A stretch of DNA of 64,000 bases from JAXMAF01 sp046350555 (lineage in GTDB: Bacteria > Planctomycetota > Phycisphaerae > Phycisphaerales > SM1A02): assembly GCA_046350555.1 (NCBI GenBank), contig JAXMAF010000021.1:21104-85103 (forward strand), written 5' to 3'. Shown in pieces: positions 1 through 8,616 of the stretch. The translations under genes and the position numbers were made by a program. Each line of letters begins with the position of its first letter. The first letter of the stretch is position 1. The notes under the pieces were generated by a model. That model did not search any database. It saw only the letters and a program-made list of their open reading frames with translations, and had not been told where the DNA came from.

Positions 1-374
1 CCGGCGCGAGCTTCGCCCACGTCGCGGTCGAGGTGAGCAGCGACTCCAGCGCCGCCCGTGGCGGACTGCTCGAGCCGTTCGCCCGGCAGGATCCCTCCTA
101 TCCCGAATCGCTGCGCGCCGCGGCGTTCGCGCTTCGGCCGGGCGAGGTCTCCACGCCGACGCTCCTCTCCCAGGGCTACGTGATCGCCACGCTGGTGCGC
201 GACGTTCCGCCCACCAACCAGTCGCTCGAGGCGCTCAGGCCGCAGCTCGAGCGCGCGGTGCGCCTCACGCAGGAGCGCCTGCTCATGGACCAGCTCGCCC
301 GCCGCCTGCTGCGCGAGACGCGCGTGACCGTCTTCGACGACTCGCTCAACTGGGCGTGGAGCGGACGGTCGTAG
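1..374 (+). CDS. Parvulin-type peptidyl-prolyl isomerase, C-terminal part
   Basis: The reading frame is open from base 3, so this is the 3' end of a gene that begins before the window. The visible 123 residues contain the second half of a rotamase domain (SFAHVAVEVSSDSSAARGG, then FALRPGEVSTP), the typical PpiC/SurA pattern in which a hydrophobic strand is followed by a GG turn and a G-x-V-S-x-P segment. A helical tail of about 45 residues rich in Glu, Arg and Leu closes the protein. Such enzymes assist folding of exported and outer-membrane proteins, which fits the LptF/LptG genes next door on the opposite strand. The N-terminus, signal peptide and any chaperone domain lie outside the window. 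Confidence 0.8.
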   Translation, partial: GASFAHVAVEVSSDSSAARGGLLEPFARQDPSYPESLRAAAFALRPGEVSTPTLLSQGYVIATLVRDVPPTNQSLEALRPQLERAVRLTQERLLMDQLARRLLRETRVTVFDDSLNWAWSGRS

Positions 375-447
375 GTGGTAGGACGCAGCGTGCGCGGCGT
401 GCGCGAGCACGCGTCGGCCTGAGGGCACAACGAAGCGTTCCAGGGCA

Positions 448-1575
448 CTAACTCCGCACGCCAAGGAATCGTCCGATCGCTAGCGGCGCGAGGACCGTCG
501 CGGGGATGAAGACGCCCAGCGCCGGCGCGACGCCGGGCAGGTCCACGGAGATTCCCACGATCGCGGTCAACATCGCCGTGACCGAGATCGCGGCGCACTC
601 CACGCTCTGGCGGAGCAGGTTGGCGGGCTCGCGCAGCAGGAAGCTGGGCATCGCCAGCAGGAGCACGACAAGGTTCACCAGCACCGCCCCGAAGCGCCCC
701 CAGAGGGCCCGCTGGGTGAGGCGGAGATCGGCGCCGCCGACCTGCTGCACTTCGCGGAGCTGTCGGACGCTCAGCATCTGCGCATAGGTCGCCGAGTGGC
801 GCATGTTGATCGCCGCCGGGTCGAGGTCGGTCTCGAATGTCGCGATCGGCTCGCTCTCCACGGACGTCTCGGTGTCGGTGAGCGCCGGCGTCTCGGCGCG
901 CCGACGCGTCGTGCGCCCGCCTTCGAGATCCCACGTCCGGGTGGCCGCGTTCCAGCGGGCGATCGACGCCGTCGTCCGCCGCACCGCGGTGCCGTGTTCG
1001 TCCCGCTCGAGCGCGAGCAATCCCTCGATCGTCGACGAGCGCGGATCGAACGCCCGCGCCAGCATGAGGTTGCCGCGGCCATCGGGCGTCAGCGGCATGG
1101 GGAAGCGATCGAGCCCCTCCTCGAGGATGTCGCCGTGCTCGCGGATGAGCAAGGGGGCGAGCCGCGGGAGCACGAACTCGGTGTTCACGATCTGGAGCAC
1201 GTTGAGCCCGATGGCCGCGACCAGCACCGGACGGGCGACGCGATGGAGGCTCTGCGACGACGCCAGCAGCGCGACGAGCTCGCGGTGCCGATGCATCTGC
1301 GCGAAGGTGAACGCCATGGCCGCGACGCTCACCAGGCCGAGCAGGTACGCGTAGAACTGAAAGACCCGCGGCCCATGGAAGTTGAAGACGGCGACGACCA
1401 GGGCGATCGACCGCATCGAGTACTCGCCGCGCTCCACCGCCGCGTCGGCCGCCTCGATGAAGCGGTCGAGCTGGAGGATCACGTCAATGGAGATCGCGAA
1501 GACGAAGAGGAGCGCAAAGAGCACCACGAAGTTCCAGAGGAACCGTGCGGCGATGTGGCGGTCGATGATGCGCAT
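448..1575 (-). CDS. LptF/LptG (YjgP/YjgQ) family permease, 375 aa
   Basis: Integral membrane subunit of the LptBFG exporter family, which pulls lipopolysaccharide out of the inner membrane. The N-terminus MRIIDRHIAARFLWNFVVLF is the classic start of the family (D-R-Y/H-I, then the first membrane helix). Further helices lie near residues 45-65, 70-130 and in the last 90 residues; between them sits a soluble region (about 140-270) corresponding to the periplasmic beta-jellyroll. Length matches the family norm of about 360. It lies 15 bases downstream of a second, larger permease of the same family, so the two probably form the heterodimer. Sequence alone does not say which is LptF and which LptG. 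The ATPase LptB is not in the window. Confidence 0.88.
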   Translation of the reverse strand: MRIIDRHIAARFLWNFVVLFALLFVFAISIDVILQLDRFIEAADAAVERGEYSMRSIALVVAVFNFHGPRVFQFYAYLLGLVSVAAMAFTFAQMHRHRELVALLASSQSLHRVARPVLVAAIGLNVLQIVNTEFVLPRLAPLLIREHGDILEEGLDRFPMPLTPDGRGNLMLARAFDPRSSTIEGLLALERDEHGTAVRRTTASIARWNAATRTWDLEGGRTTRRRAETPALTDTETSVESEPIATFETDLDPAAINMRHSATYAQMLSVRQLREVQQVGGADLRLTQRALWGRFGAVLVNLVVLLLAMPSFLLREPANLLRQSVECAAISVTAMLTAIVGISVDLPGVAPALGVFIPATVLAPLAIGRFLGVRS

Positions 1576-1590
1576 GGGGCTTGGGATCGC

Positions 1591-3336
1591 TCAGTGTCGG
1601 GCCATCCGCGACCACGCGAGGGCGAGCACGGCGACCATGACCGCGTTGCCCGACCACATCGTCGCCGACCCGGCGAGGAAGCGCCCGGCGCGGACCATCT
1701 GCTCGCCGCTGGCGATGAGCAGGATGTTCGCGATCGACGGGACGAACGCCAGGACGTAGATCTCCAGCGGCACGCTCTCGCGCCGCCAGATGGCCAGCAC
1801 CGCGCCGACCAGCAGCAGCAGCGCCGCGCTCACGCTCAGCGCGACGCGCTGGCTCAGCCGCGCGACCACGTCGCGCCCGAGCCGGTCGATCTCGCCGAGC
1901 GTGCCGGTCGTCCAGAGCCGCGCCCGGTCGCGCAGCGACGCCGGCCCGCGCGCCGCATCGATGCGGGCGGAGAGATCCGCGGCGAACGCCCGACGCTCCG
2001 CGCCGTCGGCGCCGAGGGGCGGCGTGGGCGGAAGCCGCGTCGCCGAGACGGCCCTGGCGCCATCGAATCCGGCCAGGGACAGCCCGTCGATCCGCGCCGG
2101 CCAGCGACCGCCGGCTTCCGCGCCGTCGGCGCCTTCGACCTCGGGATCGACCAGCGCAAGCGACCAGACGATCTCCGGTGCCTCGCCATCCGGGGAGACC
2201 ACCGGCGCGCCGCCCGGGCCGGCGACGACGGACGGCGCCAGCAGCCCCTTCGCCGCCGAAGCGGCGCGCGTCTGGCCCCCACCGATCCGCTCGACGACCG
2301 TGAAGAGGTCGCCGTCGGCCGGCTGAAGCCGGTCGCCGTCGATCGTCACGTTGCGAAGCTCGTAGCTTCGACGAGCCGACGGCGACTCCAGGATCGGCGC
2401 GTCCCCCGCCGCGAGGAGATCCTCCGCGTGGCGCCATGCGGCGGCTTCGTAGAGGATGTTGCGGAGCTGGTCGCGCCGGCGCGAGATCGGTTCGTATCGA
2501 TCGGGCTCGCGCACGTTCTCGACGATCTGCCCGAGCGTCATGAACTTCGGCTCCTGGTATCGCTGGGGCGAGACCTTCGCGGCGTCGGGCTCGGCGCGCG
2601 GGAGGACGACGAGCGCCCCCTCGTCCTCGCGGAAGACGGTGGCGTTCGTGAGCAGCGGCTTGAGGTACGCGGCGTCGGCCGTGCGATAGACGTCGACCGT
2701 GGCGAACTCCGCGGTGAACTCGGTCGTGGGTCGCTGGTCGTCGTCGAACTGCACGGCGGCGACGCCCGCCAGCAGCAGGCGCGTCGGTGGCTCCGGTCCG
2801 GAATCGCTCGCCGCGGCGGCGCCGCCGGCGCCGCTCGCCGTCGGCGGCGCCTGCATCACCTCGTCGGCGTAGATCTGGAGGTCGCCGATGCGGAAGGCGT
2901 GCCCGTCGCGGATGGTCGAGACGAAGAGGCGCGTGACGTCGCGCGTGAGCGTCGCCTGGACCATGACCCAGAAGCGCGGCACGACGAAGTTGACCAGGAC
3001 GAGCATCGCGAGCATGAGCCCGGCGCCGGCGATCAGGACGGGGCGAAGGACGCGCCGGTAGCTGACGCCGCTGGTGGACATCGCCTGGATCTCGTTGTCC
3101 GCGGCCATGCGATGGAGCACGATCGTCGCCGCGAGTCCCGCCGAGAAGGGCAGCGCGAACTGGAGCATCGGCACCGTCGCCAAGCCGATGTACTTGGCCA
3201 GGTCGAGCGGACCGAGCAGGTTCTGGGCGATCGGCTTGATCGCGGCGCCGAAGGCGATCACCGTGACCAGCACGGCGCACGACAGCAGCATCACCTTGAG
3301 GAGCTCGCCGAGGATGTAGCGGGTCAGGAGCGACAT
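1591..3336 (-). CDS. LptF/LptG family permease with enlarged periplasmic domain, 581 aa
   Basis: Second LptF/LptG-type permease, first gene of the pair. The start at 3336 gives MSLLTRYILGELLKVMLLS, a family-like N-terminus; an upstream in-frame start would add 23 unrelated residues. Three helices follow (about 12-35, 55-80, 100-125), including the conserved MAADNEIQAMSTSGVSYRRVL loop region, which matches the cytoplasmic coupling segment seen in LptF. The soluble segment between helix 3 and the final helices spans about 320 residues, roughly double the usual jellyroll, and includes glycine- and alanine-rich stretches. The last 100 residues hold the remaining three helices. Probably co-transcribed with the sigma-54 activator upstream (109-base gap) and the permease downstream (15-base gap). 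Confidence 0.85.
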   Translation of the reverse strand: MSLLTRYILGELLKVMLLSCAVLVTVIAFGAAIKPIAQNLLGPLDLAKYIGLATVPMLQFALPFSAGLAATIVLHRMAADNEIQAMSTSGVSYRRVLRPVLIAGAGLMLAMLVLVNFVVPRFWVMVQATLTRDVTRLFVSTIRDGHAFRIGDLQIYADEVMQAPPTASGAGGAAAASDSGPEPPTRLLLAGVAAVQFDDDQRPTTEFTAEFATVDVYRTADAAYLKPLLTNATVFREDEGALVVLPRAEPDAAKVSPQRYQEPKFMTLGQIVENVREPDRYEPISRRRDQLRNILYEAAAWRHAEDLLAAGDAPILESPSARRSYELRNVTIDGDRLQPADGDLFTVVERIGGGQTRAASAAKGLLAPSVVAGPGGAPVVSPDGEAPEIVWSLALVDPEVEGADGAEAGGRWPARIDGLSLAGFDGARAVSATRLPPTPPLGADGAERRAFAADLSARIDAARGPASLRDRARLWTTGTLGEIDRLGRDVVARLSQRVALSVSAALLLLVGAVLAIWRRESVPLEIYVLAFVPSIANILLIASGEQMVRAGRFLAGSATMWSGNAVMVAVLALAWSRMARH

Positions 3337-3445
3337 GGACGGACGAGACGCGACGCCAAGGACGACCAGGGGATTCGATCGGCGCACCCGCGAGACCTCG
3401 ATCACGCCACGCGGCGCGGGCCGTCGCGCGGCGGGCCGGCGTCGA

Positions 3446-4825
3446 TCACCGCAGCCCGTACTCGCGCAGCTTGCGGTAGAGCGTTCGCTCGCCGATGCCG
3501 AGCATCGCCGCGGCCTGCTCGCGATTGCCGCCGGTCATCGCCAGGGTCTGGCGGATCGCCTCCTTCTCCAGGCGATCGAGGCCGACGCCCGCGAGGGAGC
3601 GCACGCCGGCGAGATCCTCGTCGTCGGCGGCGCGAATCTCCTCGGGAACGTGCTGCGCATCGAGGACCTCCCCTTCGCAGAGCACGACCATGCGCTGCAC
3701 GACGTTGAGCAGCTCGCGCACGTTGCCGGGCCAGTCGTAGGCGACCAGGCGCAGCATCGCCGGATTGGTGATCTCCGGTCGCGGGCGGCCGAGCTCGGCG
3801 CTGTAGCGGCCGATGGCGTGGCGGACCAGCGGCGGAACGTCCTCGCGCCGGTCGCGCAGCGGCGGCACGACGATCTCGGCGCCGCGCACGCGGAAGTAGA
3901 GGTCCTCCCGGAAGGTCCCCTGACCGACCATCGCCTTGAGATCCTTGTTCGTGGCGGAGATGAACCGCACGTCGGTCCGCTTCGGCTGGTTCGCGCCGAG
4001 GCGGATCACCTCGCCGGTCTCGAGCACGCGCAGGAGCTTGGACTGCATCGTCGGCGGCATGTCGCCCAGCTCGTCGAGGAAGAGCGTGCCGCGGTCGGCA
4101 TACTCGAAGACGCCGTCGCGGTCGCGGTCGGCGCCGGTGAACGCGCCGCGCACGTGGCCGAAGAGCTGGTCCTCGAGGAGGGACTCCGCCTGGCCCGCGG
4201 CGTTGAAGGTGACGTACCGCTTGTCCGATCGCCTGGAGTGCCGGTGCAGCGCGGCCGCGACGAGCTCCTTGCCGGTGCCCGACTCGCCGAGCACGAGCAC
4301 CGGAATGTTGCTCGGCGCAACCTGCTTGATCGTCGTGATCACCGGACGGATCGCCGCCGAGACGCCGATGATCCCCTCGAAGCCGAACGCGCTCTCGACC
4401 TGCCCGTGCAGCGACGTGTTCTGGTGGCGCAGCAGCACCGTCTCGGCCGCCCGCTGGACGAGGTTGCGGAAGACCTCCAGGTCGAGCGGCTTCTCGATGA
4501 AGTCGTACGCGCCGCCCTGGATCGCCCGCTTGGCGGTCGGGATGTCGCCGTGGGCCGTCACCATCACCGTCGCCGACTCCGGCTGAAGCTGCTTGGCGAG
4601 CTCGAGCACGCGCAGCCCCGCCGTCTCGTGCTCCATCACGAGGTCGGTGACGACCACGTCGAAGACGCCGAGCCGGAGCTCCTCCTCGGCCGCCTGGAGG
4701 CTGTGGACGATCGTGCAGACGTGGCCGGGCTTCCGCAGCGCCTCGGCCATCGCCTCGGCGTGGTCCGGCTCGTCGTCGACGATGAGCACCTGGGCATGCA
4801 GCGGCGTGGGGGACGGGTCGGTCAT
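3446..4825 (-). CDS. Sigma-54-dependent response regulator, NtrC family
   Basis: 459-residue transcription activator with three domains. Residues 12-125 form a receiver: acidic pair DDE at 17-19, phosphoacceptor Asp61 (VVVTDLVM), Thr90 and Lys112 (EKP). Residues about 150-385 are the AAA+ domain, with Walker A GESGTGKE at 180-187, the sigma-54 contact loop GAFTGA at 227-232, and Walker B LFLDELGDMP. The last 45 residues form a Fis-type helix-turn-helix (NREQAAAMLGIGERTLYRKL). It should activate RpoN promoters after phosphorylation. No histidine kinase is adjacent, so it is an orphan here. The start at 4825 is the first ATG before the receiver. It is divergent from murC with a 120-base shared upstream region. 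Confidence 0.93.
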   Translation of the reverse strand: MTDPSPTPLHAQVLIVDDEPDHAEAMAEALRKPGHVCTIVHSLQAAEEELRLGVFDVVVTDLVMEHETAGLRVLELAKQLQPESATVMVTAHGDIPTAKRAIQGGAYDFIEKPLDLEVFRNLVQRAAETVLLRHQNTSLHGQVESAFGFEGIIGVSAAIRPVITTIKQVAPSNIPVLVLGESGTGKELVAAALHRHSRRSDKRYVTFNAAGQAESLLEDQLFGHVRGAFTGADRDRDGVFEYADRGTLFLDELGDMPPTMQSKLLRVLETGEVIRLGANQPKRTDVRFISATNKDLKAMVGQGTFREDLYFRVRGAEIVVPPLRDRREDVPPLVRHAIGRYSAELGRPRPEITNPAMLRLVAYDWPGNVRELLNVVQRMVVLCEGEVLDAQHVPEEIRAADDEDLAGVRSLAGVGLDRLEKEAIRQTLAMTGGNREQAAAMLGIGERTLYRKLREYGLR

Positions 4826-4945
4826 TGGGGAACGATCGTACGGTACGGGCGCGCGGAAGACATCGCGACGCTCGTCGACCTTGCCTCCCGCCACGTCGCC
4901 GATCTCTGATCGCTCGTCGCGTCCCGAGCCGATACACCCTCTCCC

Positions 4946-6418
4946 GTGAACTCGACGACTCCCAACGCCGCCCGCTCCGCCGTCGCCAACGATCCGCTCT
5001 TCGCGGGCAAGCACATCCATTTCGTCGGCATCGGCGGAAGCGGCATGTGCGGCCTCGCCCGCATGCTGCGATCGCGCGGCGCGATCGTCGGCGGATCGGA
5101 CGTCGCTGAGAGCGAAGCGACCTCGGCCCTCGTCGAGGAGGGCATCGCGGTCCGGCTCGAGCAGTCCTCGGGCTGGCTGCCCGATCAATGCGACCTGGTC
5201 ATCGCGTCGGCGGCGATCAAGCCGGAGCATCCCGAGCTCATGGCCGCGCAGCGCCGCGGCGTGCAGGCGATCAGCTACGCCGAGGGACTCGGGCTCGCCC
5301 AGCGCGGCCGGACGACGGTGTGCATCAGCGGAACCCACGGCAAGAGCACGACCACCGCCCTGCTCTCGCACGTGCTGCTGGCGTGCGGCCTCGACCCGAG
5401 CTTCATCGTCGGCGCCGTCTGTCCGCAGATCGGCGGCGGCTCGCGCACCGGTGCCGCCACCATCCCGATGGGTCCGCGGCGCGGCGAGCCGGGCGTCCTG
5501 GTCTGCGAGGCGTGCGAGTTCAACCGCTCGTTCCACCAGCACCAGCCGAGCGTGGCCCTGATCAACAACATCGAAGAGGACCACCTGGACTGCTATCGCG
5601 GCATCGAGGAGATCGTCGGCGCGTTCCACGAGTTCGCGCGGCTCGTGCCCGCCGCGGCGGTCGACGGACGCCTGCTCATCGCCCACGACGGCGCCCACCG
5701 CCGCGAGGTCACCGCCGGCCTCGCCTGCGCGGTCGCGACGTTCGGCTTCAATCCGGCCGCCGACTATCACGTCGTCTACGACGCCGCGGCGAGGACCACC
5801 GCGGTCCGCCATCGCCAGCGCGAGCTGGGGCGATGGTCGATGCCGCTGCCGGGCGAGCACAACGCCCTCAATTCCGCGGCCGCCGCGATCCTCGCGTCGT
5901 GGCTCGGCGCCGACTGGCCGACCATCGGCGCGGCGATCGGCAGCTTCGCGGGGCTCGATCGGCGCAGCCAGCGACTCGGCGTGCGCCACGTGCCCGGCGG
6001 CTCGGTCGTCGTCTACGACGACTACGGACACCATCCGACGGAGTGCGAGAAGACGCTGCGGGCGATCCGAACGATGGAGAATCCGCGCCGGCTCATCTGC
6101 GTCTTCCAGCCGCACCAGCACAGCCGGACGCGCTTCCTGCTCGAGCAGTTCGCCCAAAGCTTCTCCGTCTGCGACGTCGTGATCGTCCCGCACATCTACT
6201 TCGTGCGCGACAGCGAGGCGGAGAAGACCAAGGTGAGCGCCACCGACCTCGTCGACCGCCTGCGCCGGCGCGGCGTGACGGCGATGCACCTCTATCCCTT
6301 CGAGGCGATCGTCGAGCAGCTCGAGGTGATCTGCCGCGACGGAGACCTCGTCGTGGTCATGGGCGCCGGACCGGTGTGGCAGGTGGGAAGGGAGCTTCTC
6401 GCGGGCGGTAACCAGTAA
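4946..6418 (+). CDS. murC: UDP-N-acetylmuramate--L-alanine ligase
   Basis: Adds L-alanine to UDP-MurNAc in the cytoplasm, the first step of peptidoglycan stem-peptide assembly. The 490-residue protein shows the UDP-binding Rossmann motif HFVGIGGSGM at 25-34, the ATP loop GTHGKSTTT at about 129-137, a central ligase region with NIEEDHLDCY (Mg/ATP site), and the C-terminal domain motifs YDDYGHHPTE and VFQPHQHSRT. Starts with GTG; no strong ribosome site is visible. The stop codon lies inside a run of GTAACCA repeats. It heads a murC-murB-ddl-ftsQ run, the remains of a division and cell wall cluster. A Mpl-type ligase is less likely because the sequence and context match MurC. Confidence 0.95.
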   Translation: MNSTTPNAARSAVANDPLFAGKHIHFVGIGGSGMCGLARMLRSRGAIVGGSDVAESEATSALVEEGIAVRLEQSSGWLPDQCDLVIASAAIKPEHPELMAAQRRGVQAISYAEGLGLAQRGRTTVCISGTHGKSTTTALLSHVLLACGLDPSFIVGAVCPQIGGGSRTGAATIPMGPRRGEPGVLVCEACEFNRSFHQHQPSVALINNIEEDHLDCYRGIEEIVGAFHEFARLVPAAAVDGRLLIAHDGAHRREVTAGLACAVATFGFNPAADYHVVYDAAARTTAVRHRQRELGRWSMPLPGEHNALNSAAAAILASWLGADWPTIGAAIGSFAGLDRRSQRLGVRHVPGGSVVVYDDYGHHPTECEKTLRAIRTMENPRRLICVFQPHQHSRTRFLLEQFAQSFSVCDVVIVPHIYFVRDSEAEKTKVSATDLVDRLRRRGVTAMHLYPFEAIVEQLEVICRDGDLVVVMGAGPVWQVGRELLAGGNQ

Positions 6419-6447
6419 CCAGTAACCAGTAACCAGTAACCAGTAAC
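6408..6447. repeat. GTAACCA tandem repeat (7 bp, about 5.7 copies)
   Basis: Five perfect GTAACCA units and a partial sixth run from just before the murC stop codon into the short gap before murB. The array supplies the murC TAA (6416-6418) and gives stop codons in further frames. A shorter copy of the same heptamer occurs at the pssA stop near 26403. Confidence 0.97.
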
Positions 6448-6475
6448 GAGGAACCAGTACTGGCTACCGTCCCCC

Positions 6476-7414
6476 GTGCCCGCGTCGACCTCCACCCTCC
6501 TCGCCGATCTCGATGTGCGCGTCGAGGTGGATGCGCCGATCGGGCAGATGACGTGGTACGGCATCGGCGGGCGCGCGGACTGCCTCGTCCATCCACGAAG
6601 CCTCGAGTCCCTCCAGATCCTGGCGAAGCGCTGCGCGCGAAGCGAGGCGCCGCTGCGCGTGCTCGGCAGCGGCGCAAACCTGCTTGTCGCCGACGAGGGC
6701 GTGGATGGCGTGGTCGTGAAGCTCGACGAGCCGGCCTTCACCGAGATTCGCTACAACGCCCGCGGGGCCCTCGACGCGATGCGCGCCGGCGCTGGCGCCG
6801 ACCTGTCGCGCGTGCTCATGGACTGCGTGCGCCGCGGCCTCGAAGGGCTCTCGCAGATGGCGGGCATTCCCGCGAGCGTCGGCGGCGCCATCCGGATGAA
6901 CGCAGGCGGCGCGTACGGCGCCGTCGGCGACCGCGTTCACAGCGTCGGATGCGTCACGCGAGGCGGCGAGCTGGCGGTCTACCCGCGCAGCGAGCTGCGC
7001 TTCGAGTACCGCCGCACGAACCTCCGCGACCCGATCATCCTCTGGGCCGCCTTCGGGCTCGAGGAGACCGATCCGGTGGCCCTGCGCGAGCGGGTCAAGG
7101 AGATCTTCGCGTACAAGAAGAGCACGCAGCCCCTGGCGGAACACTCCGCCGGCTGCGCGTTCCGCAATCCAGTGGATCCCGTCACCGAGCAGCGGGTCGG
7201 CGCCGGCAAGCTGATCGACGAGGCGGGCCTCAAGGGCACGACCCTGGGCGGCGCAACGATCAGCCCGCGCCATGCCAACTTCATCACCGTGCAGCCGGGG
7301 ACGCGGTCGGACGACGTGCTCCGGCTGCTCGAGGTCGTCCAGCAGCGCGTGCTGGACCATTCGGGCTACGAGCTGGAGCCCGAGATCGCGATCTGGAGGC
7401 GAGGCGGCGCGTAG
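6476..7414 (+). CDS. murB: UDP-N-acetylenolpyruvoylglucosamine reductase
   Basis: FAD-dependent enzyme that reduces UDP-GlcNAc-enolpyruvate to UDP-MurNAc, the substrate of the MurC encoded just upstream. 312 residues. Visible family motifs: TWYGIGGRADCL (FAD-binding start), VLGSGANLLVAD, the GLSQMAGIPASVGGAIRMNAG signature with the FAD pocket, EYRRTNLR (containing the tyrosine typical of the short type), SAGCAFRNP with the catalytic serine region, and GAGKLIDEAGLKG. The C-terminal glutamate region PEIAIWRRG ends the protein. GTG start at 6476, 58 bases after murC and directly after the heptamer array, so it is probably in the same operon. Confidence 0.95.
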   Translation: MPASTSTLLADLDVRVEVDAPIGQMTWYGIGGRADCLVHPRSLESLQILAKRCARSEAPLRVLGSGANLLVADEGVDGVVVKLDEPAFTEIRYNARGALDAMRAGAGADLSRVLMDCVRRGLEGLSQMAGIPASVGGAIRMNAGGAYGAVGDRVHSVGCVTRGGELAVYPRSELRFEYRRTNLRDPIILWAAFGLEETDPVALRERVKEIFAYKKSTQPLAEHSAGCAFRNPVDPVTEQRVGAGKLIDEAGLKGTTLGGATISPRHANFITVQPGTRSDDVLRLLEVVQQRVLDHSGYELEPEIAIWRRGGA

Positions 7415-7587
7415 CGGCCGCGGTCGCGTCGATGCGGGCACCGACATTGTGATGTTCCCGGCGGCGGGATGACGAAGAAGAGTTGGTGTGGCGCGGTTCC
7501 TGCGCGCGGTAAGTGGTCGTGCGCGATCGCCGATCCGTCATCCGGAGCCAGCCTCGCGCCATCCTTGCACACCGCACGACGTCGCCC

Positions 7588-8616
7588 ATGCCACTTCCCC
7601 GCGTCCTTGTCCTGTATGGCGGCCCCGACGCCGAGCGCCCCGTCTCGATGGAGAGCGGCCGCGCCGTGGCGGCGGCGCTGCGCGAGCTGGGCCGGCACGA
7701 GGTCGTCGAGCTCGTCATCGACACGCCGGGCGCCAACGAGCTGGCCAGCCATCGCCCGGAGGTGGTCTTCCCCGTCCTGCACGGGCGCTACGGCGAAGGC
7801 GGCCCGCTCCAGGAGGTCCTTGAGGCGATCGGCGTGCCCTACGTCGGATGTCGACCGAAGGCCGCCGGCCTCGCGATGGACAAGCTCGCCACGAAGCTGC
7901 TCGCGTCGGGCGAAGGCGTGCCGACGCCGAGGGCCCGGGCCATCGGTCCCGACGACCCGCTCGACCTTGCGCCGCCACTGGTGCTCAAGCCCGTCGACGA
8001 GGGTTCCAGCGTCGACCTGCGCATCTGCCGGACGGCCGACGAGGTGGAGCGCGCCCGGAGCGAGCTGCGCCCGCGGCGGAACCGACTCATGGCCGAGGAG
8101 TACATCGTCGGCAGGGAGATCACCGCGGGCATCGTCTGCGGGCTTCCTTCGGCGTCGCCCGCGGTGCGCGACGCCGAGGCGCGCGACGACATCGTCGTGC
8201 TGCCGCTCATCGAGATCCAGGCGGCCAGCGGCGTCTACGACTACGAGGCGAAGTACCACCGCGACGACACGCGCTACGCGCTCGACCCGGCGCTGGCCCC
8301 CGGCGTCGCCGACGCGATCGGACGCTTCGCGCGGCGGATCTTCGAACGGCTCGGTTGTCGCGACCTCGCGCGGGTCGACTTCATGGTCGATGGGCGCGGC
8401 CCGTGGCTGCTCGAGGTCAACACCATGCCCGGCTTCACCAGCCACTCGCTCGTGCCGATGGCCGCGCGCCACGCGGGCTTCCAGATGCCCGTGCTCTGCG
8501 GCCACCTCGTCGACCGCGCCCTGGCGCGCGGCCGGTCCCGCTCCAGCGGCGCGCCCGGCGAGCACGCCCTCCGAAACGCGAATCCGTCCCGCCCGACCAT
8601 GGGAGATCCTCGATGA
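7588..8616 (+). CDS. ddl: D-alanine--D-alanine ligase
   Basis: ATP-grasp ligase making the D-Ala-D-Ala dipeptide for peptidoglycan. The ATG at 7588 gives MPLPRVLVLYGGPDAERPVS, the normal N-terminal strand and the S-x-E-S-like loop; an upstream GTG would add 25 unlikely residues. Motifs: VFPVLHGRYGEGG, GVPYVGCRPKAAGLAMDK, LKPVDEGSSVDL (ATP-binding), YDYEAKYH, and the metal site LLEVNTMPGFTSHSLVP near the end. 342 residues with a short variable tail. Its TGA stop overlaps the ATG of the ftsQ-like gene (ATGA at 8613), suggesting translational coupling. Confidence 0.95.
   Translation: MPLPRVLVLYGGPDAERPVSMESGRAVAAALRELGRHEVVELVIDTPGANELASHRPEVVFPVLHGRYGEGGPLQEVLEAIGVPYVGCRPKAAGLAMDKLATKLLASGEGVPTPRARAIGPDDPLDLAPPLVLKPVDEGSSVDLRICRTADEVERARSELRPRRNRLMAEEYIVGREITAGIVCGLPSASPAVRDAEARDDIVVLPLIEIQAASGVYDYEAKYHRDDTRYALDPALAPGVADAIGRFARRIFERLGCRDLARVDFMVDGRGPWLLEVNTMPGFTSHSLVPMAARHAGFQMPVLCGHLVDRALARGRSRSSGAPGEHALRNANPSRPTMGDPR

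Noticed and set aside
796..3708. Long plus-strand open frame of 970 codons opposite the LptF/LptG genes
   Set aside because: Extremely Arg/His/Asp-rich with no fold or motif; it is the antisense of conserved permease genes, as usual in high-GC DNA.
4826..6289. Upstream extension of the sigma-54 activator frame to 947 residues
   Set aside because: The extra residues are antisense to murC and have no domain; the receiver begins right after the ATG at 4825.
6292..6741. Minus-strand frame coding for a VTGYWLL repeat peptide
   Set aside because: It is simply the GTAACCA array read in reverse, opposite murC and murB.
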